64,000 nt of DNA, taken from contig BSBN01000334.1 in assembly GCA_027924645.1 (NCBI GenBank), forward strand, positions 4,588,001-4,652,000. Reading direction: 5' to 3'. Shown here one piece after another: positions 1-11,625 of the stretch. The notes beneath the pieces are model-generated. The model was not told the origin of the DNA. It saw nothing but the letters and a program-made list of their open reading frames with translations, and did no database searches. Position 1 is the stretch's first letter. Each line of letters opens with the position of its first letter. The position numbers and the translations under genes were made by a program. The DNA is from Cunninghamia lanceolata (lineage: Eukaryota > Streptophyta > Pinopsida > Cupressales > Cupressaceae).

Positions 1-667
1 CACCGTATAGTTGGCTACTGCGTTTACAAAAATTTCAAGAACCCAGATTATAGTTGTGGAGATATGATTGAAATACATGACATCTATCTTTATTTTGCAA
101 GGTCTTTATGTGACATTGTTTCTCTTTCAGACTCTTTCCACAATCCTCTTAAAACATGGGGGTAGCATGCTAGGATTATCCCTTGTGGGAGCCCATTTTA
201 CTCCACATGCTATGATATGCCATCAAAAAGCTACATGACTTATCCTATACCTGCACATGAAACAAACAGATTAGAATAAAACATTGAAATTCCATGATTG
301 TTTCTTTCTCAACTCTTCTTGCATGTGGATGATGTTCATTGATCAATGCATTGTAAACAAAGTGTTATGCCTCTTCTAATAGGATATATAGATCTCATAA
401 CCAGATCTCTAATAGGACCTTCCCACATTTTTGTAGGTTGATGTCGAGATCATGAGCAGGAACAAAAGACAACTTCAAAGATTGAAGACCTTCAAGGCGA
501 TGATGGCTATGACCTTCTCTTTCTTATCCTGAACAACATTGTAATTATCACTGAAACACAATAACTATGAAAATAACTTATAACAAAAGAATGTTAGCAT
601 TCACTCTAAAAATAAATTTGTTGCATCAGCTCTGCCAATTTTGATTTGTGGTGAAAAAATGGTAACA
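1..667 (-). repeat. gypsy-1 3' LTR (partial)
   Basis: Positions 1-667 align with the right LTR up to its last base at 13930, for example a shared stretch that begins with the GAGATATGATTGAA motif at 60 and 13321. The terminal GGTAACA at 661-667 marks the LTR edge. Sequence after it (ATTTATGG...) matches the bases just inside the gypsy-2 LTR at 28713, so it is internal. Confidence 0.85.
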
Positions 668-1329
668 TTTATGGCGACTTCTGCTATATGCTTGCCTGCT
701 AAGCATTAGATTAGTTGCCTTGAATATCCATTGGGCATTGAGTCATCCTTTACTCTTCTCAAACTCAAAAAACACTACAATTCAGCTCTCCAACCAGTTC
801 AAATAGCAAAAGAAAACTGAAAACAAACAAACTAATAGGCCCTGATGGCTAGAAAACTATGCAAACACACTTAGGGAAATAAAACTGACTAAAAGTAAAT
901 GTGTATTGAAGCACTTATTAGCTGAAAACACTACTCTAACCTACTCTAACCAGGTGGAATGACTGATTAAACAAAACCATTCACGGATTACGTGAAATAA
1001 CTACCTTTCCTAATCAAATCAGGATGATTCTCATGCTTACAAAATGGTAATAAGGAGAAAAACACAAGAATACACCTTAAAAACTAAAGTACTACAACTT
1101 GTAGAATACAATCAAAGGTTTGAAACTCTTGATCTTGTTCAGGTATACCTCTGATTGGCCATGAATGGGCAAATTAAATCTGCTATCCGTCAACTACAAT
1201 CTTATCCTTAGGGGTATTGAAAACACTCTGAAAGCTATCAGTCACTAGATTGGCCAAATCTCTAATGGGGCATCCTCTCGAAGGTTTGGGACTGGAAACA
1301 ACCATATGACCTATACCCTACATGATAGC
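668..1329 (-). other. gypsy-1 internal 3' untranslated part
   Basis: This stretch between the acidic ORF and the 3' LTR has no supported ORF. It resembles gypsy-2 at 28713-28950 (shared TATGCTTGCCT and TAGGCCCTGATGGC words), so it belongs to the element. The polypurine tract should lie next to 668, but the adjacent sequence is only weakly purine-rich on the element strand. Confidence 0.6.
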
Positions 1330-1531
1330 CTACCATGTGGTTTCCTCTTCTTTGGTTAATAGGTCATCCTCCTCTGTCAGGGTTTCTAACAACTTGTCAA
1401 AGGCATCTACTCTAAATAGGCTCTCAACTAGAGTTAGACTAGGCTCAAAATACACATTATTAATCAAGGAAGAACATTTGGAAACATGAATCTCCTCTTC
1501 AATAAATGAAGGCAAGTGTTCGAATGATGAA
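1330..1531 (-). pseudogene. gypsy-1 acidic ORF, C-terminal part (cut off by element A)
   Basis: Open frame on the minus strand ending at a TAG at 1330-1332, rich in Glu, Asp, Leu and Ser. It is the tail of the ORF at 9647-10186. If element A and one copy of its CTAAC target duplication are removed, the reading frame continues across the junction without a shift. No domain was recognised. It is not seen in gypsy-2, where protease and pol follow gag. Function unknown. Confidence 0.5.
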
Positions 1532-1536
1532 CTAAC
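1532..1536. repeat. Target site duplication of element A, left copy
   Basis: CTAAC directly precedes the LTR start TGTAGGAG and is repeated right after the other LTR at 9642-9646. Confidence 0.95.
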
Positions 1537-3871
1537 TGTAGGAGTCAAGGACAACAATGAGAGGGGGGGTGAATCAGTGTTGTATGAATTTTAACTTTTT
1601 GCAAACTTTATTTTACAAGACAAATACAAAGGAGGACATTAGTGATTTGTTGAGTTTATATGCACAAGACTTATGATAACAGATATAAACAAAACATGAT
1701 CAAACCATTAATATGCACACACAGAAGAAAATAATGAGAAGCATGACACAAGCTTTTTACCAAGTGGAAAACCCTCAGGGGTAGAAAAACCACTCCAAAA
1801 CTACCTCACTGGCTTAAATGGAAAACTTCTTACCAATGTCTCACTGACATCTACAGAGGTCTCACTGACCACAAGCCTCACTGGCATAAGAAGGTCTCAC
1901 TGACCACAAGCCTCACTGGCATACTGTTGTGCCTCACTGGCATACACAATCACTATTAACAAAACATCAATCTTTGTGTGCAAGACATGATTGATGTTCA
2001 ATCAGATTTGCACCATTGTATTTTATGTGCTTCATCATACAACCTTATACCTTCTGTTTGATTTTACAAGTCAAGACCATTTTCTTTTACACATTTCTGC
2101 AAATAAGATCCATATACAAATCTCTATAAACAATTTTCTCTACAAATTATCACTATCAATCTTTCATCAATCACTGCAATCAAAGCTTGATTCAATATTT
2201 CTTCTACTCTGCAAATTGGTCATTTGTATCATCATATTATTTTCATCATTAATCTGCATATCATCGATACACTGTATGTATTCAATCTCTCATTATTTGT
2301 ATATTTCATCTATGTCTCCCAAAGCCCTGTCATCAATGCACCTAAAAACAATTTTATACAAATTGAATAACCTTTCACCTGCAAAGAAAAATCTTTTCAT
2401 ATTCCTATGTGCCTATTCAAATCTCCAAACAAAAACATATAATATCAAACCCCATAAAAAAACTCTTCATGTTCTCTTCTCAAAAACTCTGCATAATAAA
2501 AAAAATTTCAACTTCTTCTATGAAATCTTCAATCAATTTATCTGCAACAAAAAAAAAAAAAAAATCCCCTTAAACATCCATGCTTTTACATTCAAATCCG
2601 TTGAGCTTCTTCTTCTTCTCAATCTGCAAAAAAATAGCTCCAAAAAAAAACTTCATATTCTTTTTGCACTTCAAAAAACTTCAATCACTTCATCTCCTAT
2701 AAAAGCTCTTAAAAAAAATTTATATATATCCTTAATCTCCCAAATCTCATGCCTTTTAAAAAAGCAAATAAAATAGAAATTTTAAAAATTTCCTTAAAAA
2801 AATCTTCTAAAAAAAATGCATAATACGTGGGCTAAATTTTAAAAGGCTTTTTAAATGCTTTTTCCTCAAATAAGAAGATGCCTCTCCATAGAAATAGGGC
2901 TGCAACTATTAACTTTCTTAAAAAGTAATTCTTTTTAATAAACTCCTCCTTTTAAAATCCACGTGAGAGAGAGAGGGAGGCCCATTTTTTTAAATAAAAA
3001 AACTTCATAAAACCTCCTTTAAAAGCTCTTAAAAATCTCCCTTTAAAAGACTAAAAAAAGTCTTATAAAATAGTCCTTTTAAAAAAGAACTTTTTTTCTT
3101 TAAAACAAAAAATCTTCACCCATATTAAATATTAATTTTTGATATTTTATTTATTTATTTATTGCTGCTCATAAACTTTAGGAGATGACCACTTGGAAAG
3201 GTAAAGGAACTGGTCACACATGTTATAAACCCCTTTAGCAGGTAACCCAACTCTTGACATCATGAAGCATGAACTTCTTAACATATATCAATGACATCTC
3301 TTTACTTTCCCAACACCATCACAACTTCAACACCATGACATCCTAAGATCCTGAAAGCATGATGAACATGATTAAAGAAAAACCAATCTTGTTAGCTCCT
3401 GACTTCACTCAATTCTACAAATAGCTTAACCAACCTAATGATGTACTTCTCAACTCAAATCAAAAATACTTGCATACAATACTCCAATCTTTACCTTATA
3501 ATGACATTCTGTTCCACCAACAACTCAACAAGCATCAAAGCATAGATGAGATGAACAACATCACTACAACCTATAAACTAATAAGCATTATACAAACCAT
3601 ATAAAGATGTATTCTACCCCATTAAAACCAAGTGGACAACCTATGAACAACATGGCTACATGAAACACACTTTGTCAACCAACTTTATATCATAAGATAT
3701 ATGCATTGCATCATATCTACATCAAATATGCATTGCATCGTTTATGAACTGAAACAAGAGACAATCATATCAATCATATCAAACCAGGAACATGATGAAC
3801 AACCCCTATCAATATCAACACCTTGTGAACCTGCAAAGCCTTTTGACATCAATGACAATCAATCTCCATCA
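1537..3871 (-). repeat. Element A 3' LTR
   Basis: A 2335-bp direct repeat of 7315-9641. It contains a cluster of CTCACTGACC/CTCACTGGC words (about 1842-1945), then long A- and T-rich low-complexity sequence (about 2400-3170). The plus-strand open frames inside it are by-products of that composition. Confidence 0.93.
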
Positions 3872-3885
3872 ATCTCCCCCTTTGT
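3872..3885 (-). promoter_or_regulatory. Element A primary polypurine tract
   Basis: ATCTCCCCCTTTGT on the plus strand (ACAAAGGGGGAGAT on the element strand) abuts the 3' LTR, as expected for the plus-strand primer of reverse transcription. Confidence 0.85.
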
Positions 3886-5766
3886 CATTGATGGCAAAAC
3901 TCCATAAAGCATTGTTTCTTTCTCCCCCTTTTTGACATCTGATGACAAAGACTATTATCTCCCCCTGAGAAAAATCAGCAAGAGACTAGCAAAGTATGCC
4001 GATATCAATCAATTCTCATTTCTCGAATCACAAGCACTATTACTCACCTTATCATCCTTCATACCAACCAAGAATTGAAATACCACTTAAGGCACTGATT
4101 ATTTTTCAATTTGCTGTCCAAAACTTTTCCTGAGAGCTCTGAGCTCTTTCCATGTTCATCTGCATATTGAACAACCATAAAAACTTGAGAGCAATAAGAC
4201 ATCAAACAATCATGTAAGGCATATCAAACCAAGCACCAAACCACTATTACAAGCTGCCCATAGACTGCACTATACCACTTCTAATCACAACACAAATTTG
4301 TAGATGAAGATGAAACACTGACATCAATGAGATCCTCTGATTACTTCCTTTAACAAACTCCTGAACCAATACTTTTTAACCTAAAATAACAAATCTCCAA
4401 GATCTCCCATGTGTTAAAGTTCACAAACAAAACACTGCTCAGAAATACCATGGGTAAACACTGACAAGACTAATCAACATAACTCAACTCCACTCAGCAC
4501 TTATCCACTTCCTGAATTAGTCCTGACAAGAAATACCAATATGAGCATGAAGAAAACATATCTCTTTTCAAATCTCCCAAGATAGTGACAACTCAATCCT
4601 CTGATTAACTCCCCCTGAGAACAACTCCACTTAAAGATGTTATAGCATTATCATAACCATTATAAGCATATTGAATTATGAACACTTTGAAGGCATAAAC
4701 TCCTATTAAGCTTTCAACAAGTAATGATTTATGATGATAACAATCCTGAGGCCAACATATGACAAACCTTTTTGAACATTACCACCTGCTACTGCTGATT
4801 TTAACTTCCTCTGATGAAATGCAGGATATCACCAACAATGTCATAGCTTGAAGAACTCTGTCTGAAACATGGAAGATCATCAATGAAACAAGTGAAACAC
4901 TATCTCCAAATCACTTGAAAGTTTCAATACTTATGCAAACATATGCCATAAAAAATATTACACAACAAGGTAGTTGATATGACTATCAAATTGACTTCTT
5001 TGATATGAACTATCATCCTGCAACCAAACTATTCTGACACCTTTTCTGACATGACAAAGACTCAAGACCATCTAAACTATCCTCATGTTTTGCACAAGAC
5101 ACTTTTCACAACATACTGTCAAATCTGATATATACATAACTATATCCTACAACCAACAAGAACTTCTACCTCTTGACTTTGTCATTCAAACAACAACAAA
5201 CAAATTGCATCAACAAATTCTTCCTGTAACAACACTTTGCACAAATCAAAAACAGAGATAATTGCTATGAATTGAATTTTCATTTTCAGCCACCTTAGCC
5301 AACACATGCTAATTTTCTGATAAGAGCTTCTTGAGAGCATATTAAGCTCTTTGCCCTAACAAGCAAGATCACACAGAACTGCAACACAATTTTTAAGTAC
5401 CAACATGATATCAAGTCACAACAACATCAATCTCTTTGTGTAGAGAGCTTCTAAAACACTTTGTCAACAACATAAATACATATTGAACCAAAGATCACCT
5501 ATACCACTATCACCATCATCAATTATATGAATAATATCTTAGCAACCATTAAACATGTCACTGACATACACATCATTAGAAATTAACATTATCAGGCAAG
5601 CATGACAGACAAGATCAATTGATCTCCTCCTATAACTTCTTGGGGATAAAAGATAGAACAAGAACAACTCCCCCTCACATCATGCTATCTGTTATGCAAC
5701 TGATGATGTAACTTGTGCTAGATGCACAAGTTTGGGATTTACCTTCTCATGACTCTGTTTTTGCTT
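3872..5766 (-). other. Element A non-coding 3' interior with extra polypurine tracts
   Basis: About 1.9 kb with no credible ORF where a Sirevirus would carry the end of pol. CTCCCCCT words recur near 3922, 3959, 4610 and 5669 in addition to the one next to the LTR. Sireviruses are known for such multiple polypurine tracts. I found no reverse transcriptase or integrase motif. Confidence 0.7.
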
Positions 5767-7273
5767 TCACACTTTTACAGGTGCTTTCTTTCTCCAAACA
5801 TTTTCTCCCTCTTTCCATTTCAACTTTTTCAAATCAGGTGGAGCTTTCCTACAACTATGAGCTTTATGACCAAGAGAGTTGCAATTATAACAAATTATGT
5901 TGTAATCAAAATCAATTGACTGATAATAACTTTGAGCACACATATTAAGCTTCCATGAAGGATCATACACTCTGTTCATTTTGCAGTATCTTTGAATGTG
6001 ACCAGCATTATTGCACTTATAACAAACAGTATCAGTATTTCTTCTGCAATTAACCGATTTGTGCCCAAATTGATTACAAGTATAACAAAAACCATTAAAT
6101 GAATAGTTATACCTGTACATGTATGCTTGTCTAACAGGAGCACTTCTTCTGAAATTTCTTCTTCTTTGATTATGCATTTTATTTTTCAGTGGTAGTATTC
6201 AAATCAATCTTCTTTCTGGGAGTCTCTCTGACTTTTGAACATTCTCCTTTTTCAAATCCTAATCCAGTTGTGTCATTATGCTACTTCTGTTTGCCCAACA
6301 ACACATGTAACTTGCTTGTGCTTTCTTCAAACTCGTGATACTTCTTAGATAAAGTCTTGAGACCATCATAATCTTTTCTGAGTTTGATAATTTCACCCTC
6401 TAGTTTTAGATTCTCACTCCTTCTAACTTCAAGGTCAGATATTGAGGTATCAGCTATCCTCTTAGCTTCTTCAACTTCTATCTTCAATCTAGCAATTAGT
6501 TTGTCAGAATCATCAATATATGTCTTTAAACTAATAATCTGACATCTGGCCTCTTCAAGATCTATAGATACAATTTCAAGTTCTGAAAGTGCATTGACTT
6601 TAGATTCTCTTTCTTGTTGTAGCTACAAGTTTAGTTTATGATTCTCTCTTTTATACTTCTTGAGCTCACTCAGAGCATATATAAGCTCTCCTTCCATATC
6701 AATCTCACAATCTTGATCATCATCATTTGTGATGCTAGCTTCTTCTCAATTTGATTAGGATTGAACTTCAACTCCTTCATTTGAAAGTCTCTTTTCATTA
6801 ATACTTTCTTCACACACTAGAGTGTCCCCTTCTTTATCATTATCTTGATAAATTCTTTCCAATCTCCTCCACATATCTTGAGCTGTAACATAATCCATAA
6901 CTTTACAAATAACATCATTAGACAAAGCAGATAATATAGCCTTCTTTGCAATATCATTACATTCAAGAGCTTCTTTGTTATTTGCAAAATTACAATTCTC
7001 AACTGACATTAAAACATCATATCTTAAGGAGGATAAATACACTTGCATTCTAACATACCAAACTGAAAAATTTGAACCATCAAACTGAGGAACATCTAAA
7101 ACCTTTTCTTCTAAGATAATATTAGACTCAACATGGAGAACATCTTTATTAACATCTGGATTTGATATGAATGATGTCTTTTGTGTCTTTTGACTAGAAT
7201 GAATCTTAACATTTCTCATGTTCTTATTTCTCCTGCACTTACATATTGAACTCCACACACAGGACCTACCCAA
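5767..7273 (-). pseudogene. gag: Element A gag (copia-type, degraded)
   Basis: Gag forms the virus-like particle and binds element RNA. Reading down from 7273, residues 60-150 of the first segment (to 6755) look like a copia gag core: an FDGSNFSVWYVRMQ motif, then a helical stretch with DMWRRLERIYQ. The next part (to about 6281) is Lys/Glu-rich coiled coil in the same frame but broken by stops. The last part (6177-5767) is one frame over and holds three CCHC zinc knuckles: CYTCNQFGHKSVNC, CYKCNNAGHIQRYC and CYNCNSLGHKAHSC. Stops and a frameshift make it a pseudogene, although the three knuckles are intact. No protease follows. Confidence 0.8.
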
Positions 7274-7300
7274 GCTGATTAAGCTGCAAGAGGGAAACTG

Positions 7301-7312
7301 GCTCTAATACCA
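7301..7312 (-). promoter_or_regulatory. Element A primer binding site (initiator tRNA-Met)
   Basis: GCTCTAATACCA on the plus strand is TGGTATTAGAGC on the element strand, one base from the usual TGGTATCAGAGC. It begins two bases inside the 5' LTR at 7315 and fixes the direction of transcription. Confidence 0.92.
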
Positions 7313-7314
7313 AT

Positions 7315-9641
7315 TGTAGGAGTCAAGGACAACACTGAGAGGGGGGGTGAATCAGTGTTGTATGAATTTTAACTTTTTGCAAACTTTATTTTACAAGACA
7401 AATACAAAGGAGGACATTAGTGATTTGTTGAGTTTATATGCACAAGACTTATGATAACAGATATAAACAAAACATGATCAAACCATTAATATGCACACAT
7501 GGAAGAAAACAATGAGAAGCATGACACAAGCTTTTTATTGAGTGGAAAACCCTCAGGGGTAGAAAAACCACTCTAAAACTACCTCACTGGCTTAAATGGA
7601 AAACTTCTTACCAATGTCTCACTGACATATACAGAGGTCTCACTGACCACAAGCCTCACTGGAAAAGGAAGGTCTCACTGACCACAAGCCTCACTGGCAT
7701 ACTGTTGTGCCTCACTGGCATACACAATCACTATTAACGAAACATCAATCTTTGTGTGCAAGACATGATTGTTGTTCAATCAGATTTGCACCATTGTATT
7801 TTATGTGCTTCATCATACAACCTTATACCTTCTATTTGATTTTACAAGTCAAGACCATTTTCTTTTACACATTTCTGCAAATAAGCTGCATATACAAATC
7901 TCTATAAACAATTTTCTCTGCAAATTATCACTGTCAATCTTTCATCAATAACTGCAATCAAAACTTGATTCAATATTTCTTCTACTCTGCAAATTGGTCA
8001 TCTGTATCATCATATTATTTTCATCATTAATCTACATAACCTCGATACACTGTATGTATTCAATCTCTCTTCATTTGTCTATTTCATTTTTGTCTCCCAA
8101 AACCTTGTCATCAATGCACCTAAAAACAATTTTATACAAATTGAATAACCTTTCACCTGCAAAGAAAAATCTTTTCATATTCCTCTGTGCCTATTCAAAT
8201 CTCCAAAGAAAAACATATAATATCAAACCCCATAAAAAAACTCTTCATGTTCTCTTCTCAAAAACTCTCTGCATAATAAAAAAAATTTCAACTTCTTCTA
8301 TGAAATCTTCAATCAATTTATCTGCAAAAGAAAAAAAAAATCCCCTTAAACTTCCATGCTTTTACATTCAAATCCGTTGAGCTTCTTCTTCTTCTCAATC
8401 TGCAAAAAAATAGCTCCAAAAAAAAACTTCATATTCTTTTTGCACTTCAAAAAACTTCAATCACTTCATCTCCTATAAAAGCTCTTAAAAAAAATTTATA
8501 TATATCCTTAATCTCCCAAATCTCATGCCTTTTAAAAAAGCAAATAAAATAGAAATTTTAAAAATTTCCTTAAAAAAAATCTTCTAAAAAAAATGCATAA
8601 TACATGGGCTAAATTTTAAAAGGCTTTTTAAATGCTTTTTCTTCAAATAAGAAGATGCCTCTCCATAGAAATAGGGCTGGAACTATTAACTTTCTTAAAA
8701 AGTAATTCTTTTTAATAAACTCCTCCTTTTAAAATCCACGTGAGAGAGAGAGAGGGAGGCCCATTTTTTTTAAATAAAAAAACTTCATAAAACCTCCTTT
8801 AAAAGCTCTTAAAAATCTCCCTTTAAAAGACTAAAAATAGTCTTATAAAATAGCCCTTTTAAAAAAGAACTTTTTTTTCTTTAAAACAAAAAATCTTCAC
8901 CCATATTAAATATTAATTTTTGATATTTTTTTATTATTTATTGCTGCTCATAAACTTTAGGAGATGACCACTTGGAAAGGTAAAGGAACTGGTCACACAT
9001 GTTATAAACCCCTTTAGCAGGTAACCCAACTCTTGACATCATGAAGCATGAACTTCTTAACATATATCAATGACATCTCTTTACTTTCCCAACACCATCA
9101 CAACTTCAACACCATGACATCCTAAGATCCTGAAAGCATGATGAACATGATTAAAGAAAAACCAATCTTGTTAGCCCCTGACTTCACTCAATTCTACAAA
9201 TACCTTAACCAACCTGATGATGTACTTCTCAACTCAAATCAAAAATACTTGCATACAATACTCCAATCTTGACCTTATAATGACATTCTGTTCCACCAAC
9301 AACTCAACAAGCATCAAAGCATAGATGAGATGAACAACATCACTGCAACCTATAAACTAATAAGCATTATACAAACCATATAAAGATGTCTTCTACCCCA
9401 TTGAAACCAAGTGGACAACCTGTGAACAACATGGCTACATGAAACACACTTTGTCAACCAACTTTATATCACAAGATATATGCATTGCATCATATCTGCA
9501 TCAAATATGCATTGCATCATTTATGAACTGAAACAAGAGACAATCATATCAAACCATGAACATGATGAACAACCCCTATCAATATCAACACCTTGTGAAC
9601 CTGCAAAGCCTTTTGACATCAATGACAATCAATCTCCATCA
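7315..9641 (-). repeat. Element A 5' LTR
   Basis: A 2327-bp direct repeat of 1537-3871 that starts TGTAGGAG and ends CTCCATCA. The CTCACTG word cluster lies at about 7617-7720 and a GA microsatellite at about 8742-8757. It should contain the element promoter on the minus strand, but I could not place a TATA box with confidence. Confidence 0.93.
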
Positions 9642-9646
9642 CTAAC
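9642..9646. repeat. Target site duplication of element A, right copy
   Basis: CTAAC, identical to 1532-1536. Confidence 0.95.
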
Positions 9647-10186
9647 CTCTTTCAACATACCATCAAATAGCATAACATCAGTTTCAAGCTCCTTTGTGTC
9701 ATGGCTGTCCTTACTGGAGTCTTCTTGTATCTATACCTTGCTTAATTGATTCTTTTCAAACTACTTATTATCTTTATCATCAACTAGGATGGGCTTTTGA
9801 TTGCTACAAGAAATTAGCAATGTGGAAATCTCTCTGTAAGCTGAACAATCAAGATCCTGACAATCAATCGTTAAGTTATCCTGGATAGCTTGATCATTTT
9901 TACTTGGTTGACTTGATTGCTTGGCAAGGCAAGCTGCTTTAGTCTTGTTCATATCAGCTTCTTCATGACAATACAATGGAAGCTCTAAGAATAAACTGAA
10001 TGTCCCATCCTCATAAAGGATCTGATTTGATTCAACCTTGTGTTTAGCTTGGTAGTCAAGGTCTTCATGAACCAACAACACATGACTCTCTGCAACACCT
10101 TCTGGTTGTCCCGAATCAACTGACAAATGGGATTCCTGCATGTTGTCCTCATTATCTTCAACATAAGCGGGTAGTTGATCAAACAA
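9647..10186 (-). pseudogene. gypsy-1 acidic ORF of unknown function, N-terminal part
   Basis: A minus-strand frame rich in Asp, Glu, Gln and Ser that follows gag one frame over. It has TAG stops at 9761-9763 and about 9731, but the frame is otherwise open down to the element A insertion and carries on at 1531-1330, for about 245 codons in all. Its place corresponds to the protease/pol position in gypsy-2, yet I see no aspartic protease (no D-S/T-G) or other known domain. It could be a decayed pol spacer, a passenger ORF or an envelope-like ORF. No transmembrane segment is visible. Confidence 0.45.
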
Positions 10187-10322
10187 GAAAACTGAATCAT
10201 CTCCCTCTTTTGGTTTATTCTCTATATGAACTTGGGCAATTTGTCTTCACAATTGGAGACTTTCACCCTCCAAGCTCTACATCCTACTTTGATTCATCTT
10301 ATAAAAAGCAATAGAAAACTTG

Positions 10323-10952
10323 TCAAAAGAATAAAAAATGTAAAGGATTCAGGATCAAGTTTGAATCAACATGCTTTATACATTCATTATGCTCATAATC
10401 AGCTGAGGCTACAGGACAAACAACAGAAGCTTCTTGTTCTTTATTTAATTTCTTAGATGCTGGCCTAACATTCATGATTTCAATTAGTCTAGTTTTTTGA
10501 TATGGCTGAAAATAAGGACTAATGGACTGGTCTTGAATGCAGATAGGCTCTTGAGTAGAGTCAAAACTTATGAAACTCAGGATTTTGATCTCTTGAGGAG
10601 TATGTTTGCATTCAAAACCCATCTCTTGGCCTTGGGGGTAATTCACATCACAAAAATTAGTGCTTTGTCAATTCATAAAAACCACCTTAGGGTTACAACT
10701 TCTTCTTGGGGCCTATGGATCAGTTTGGAAGGGTGGCCTGCTTGGCTAATTAGACTGATATAGGGCTTGGTATGGCTTATGTTCTTGACTGATTTGCCTC
10801 CTGATATTAATAGATTCTTTGCCAACAGCTTGTAGCATAATTCTACCCTCTTGAAACTCTTGAGAATGAGTTGGAACAATAGGATCTTGAGTAGCAGATT
10901 GGTGTTCTATGGCTGGAACAGCTGGGGCAATAGGCAAAAGGGGTACTATCAT
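10323..10952 (-). pseudogene. gag: gypsy-1 gag, C-terminal extension
   Basis: Continues the capsid frame (after a stop near 10971) with two open pieces, 10952-10746 and 10646-10323. The first piece is Pro/Gln-rich and parallels the proline-rich segment at 34177-33986 in gypsy-2. The second is not recognised. No CCHC knuckle is seen. Confidence 0.5.
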
Positions 10953-10970
10953 GGGTTCAGGTGGTTGGAT

Positions 10971-11579
10971 TTACAAAACAATGTGTAAGGGAGGCCTTGG
11001 GGGTATTTTCCATGCTAGAGTAAGGTAGTTTTCTGCTCTAACAGCAATCTCAAAAGCATCGGGAAGGGTAGATCCACCCAGAGCTTGAATAATGACAAAT
11101 ATTTTGCTATCTAAAGCTCTAAGATAAAATAGAAAGACATGTTGAGGTGTAGGCCTTACTGTCATGGGGATTCTATCCCAAGTTCTCTGAAAGCTGTAAT
11201 TGAAATTAGACATATGTTCATGCAGATGCCTCTTGATGGTACTCAACTGCTGCAGTAGAGACAATAGATTAGATTTGTTGTGCAATCTATCTCCTAGATC
11301 ATCCCATGACATGATTTAGCCTGTCGTGAGTCCTCTAAACCACTGCAAAGCTTTCCCTTTTAGCGATGTAGCCAAGAGTTTGATTGCAACATTCTCTTGG
11401 GTAACATTATGCACTGAACATAGAGTTGCAACATCTTGAGTATGCTCAATAGCTGTGATGTGATCTTCTCTGGTGAAATATGGCATTCCTTTGAGGGTTG
11501 CAGCTGGAATGTCATCACGTTGAGCAAGTCGTAATAGGTTGCCCCCATTAAATGCAACAAAAGGATACAGTCTGGCCAT
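10971..11579 (-). pseudogene. gag: gypsy-1 gag (Ty3/gypsy capsid)
   Basis: Starts at the ATG at 11579, 47 bases inside the 5' LTR. Open 11579-11316, one stop, then open in the same frame 11312-10971. It has the retrotransposon gag signature: YFTREDHITAIEHTQDV, ATSLKGKALQWFRGL, then helices with an FYLRALDS segment. It closely matches gypsy-2 gag at 34809-34535, which shares the motifs VTQENVAI and LLATSLKGKALQWFRGL. It makes the particle shell. The interrupting stop separates the two capsid halves. Confidence 0.78.
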
Positions 11580-11625
11580 TTATTTAGAGTCACTAGGATG
11601 TTAAAAAAAATTTACCTCCAAAGGT

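Larger units (their letters stand above)
1537..9641 (-). mobile_element. Element A: Sirevirus-like Ty1/copia element with gag but no pol
   Basis: A complete 8.1-kb insertion: LTRs 1537-3871 and 7315-9641, both TG...CA, with perfect 5-bp target duplication CTAAC. The primer site and polypurine tract show it is read on the minus strand. The 3.4-kb interior codes for a copia-type gag with three zinc knuckles. The rest (3872-5766) has no pol. Repeated CTCCCCCT words (AGGGGGAG on the element strand) in the 3' interior are the multiple polypurine tracts known from Sireviruses. The LTRs differ by roughly one change per 30-40 bases by eye, making this one of the younger insertions here. Confidence 0.9.

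Noticed and set aside
1991..2776. 261-codon plus-strand open frame in the element A 3' LTR
   Set aside because: It is Lys/Leu/Phe-rich low complexity on the antisense strand, lies wholly in an LTR, and the equivalent in the other LTR (7769-8380) is broken.
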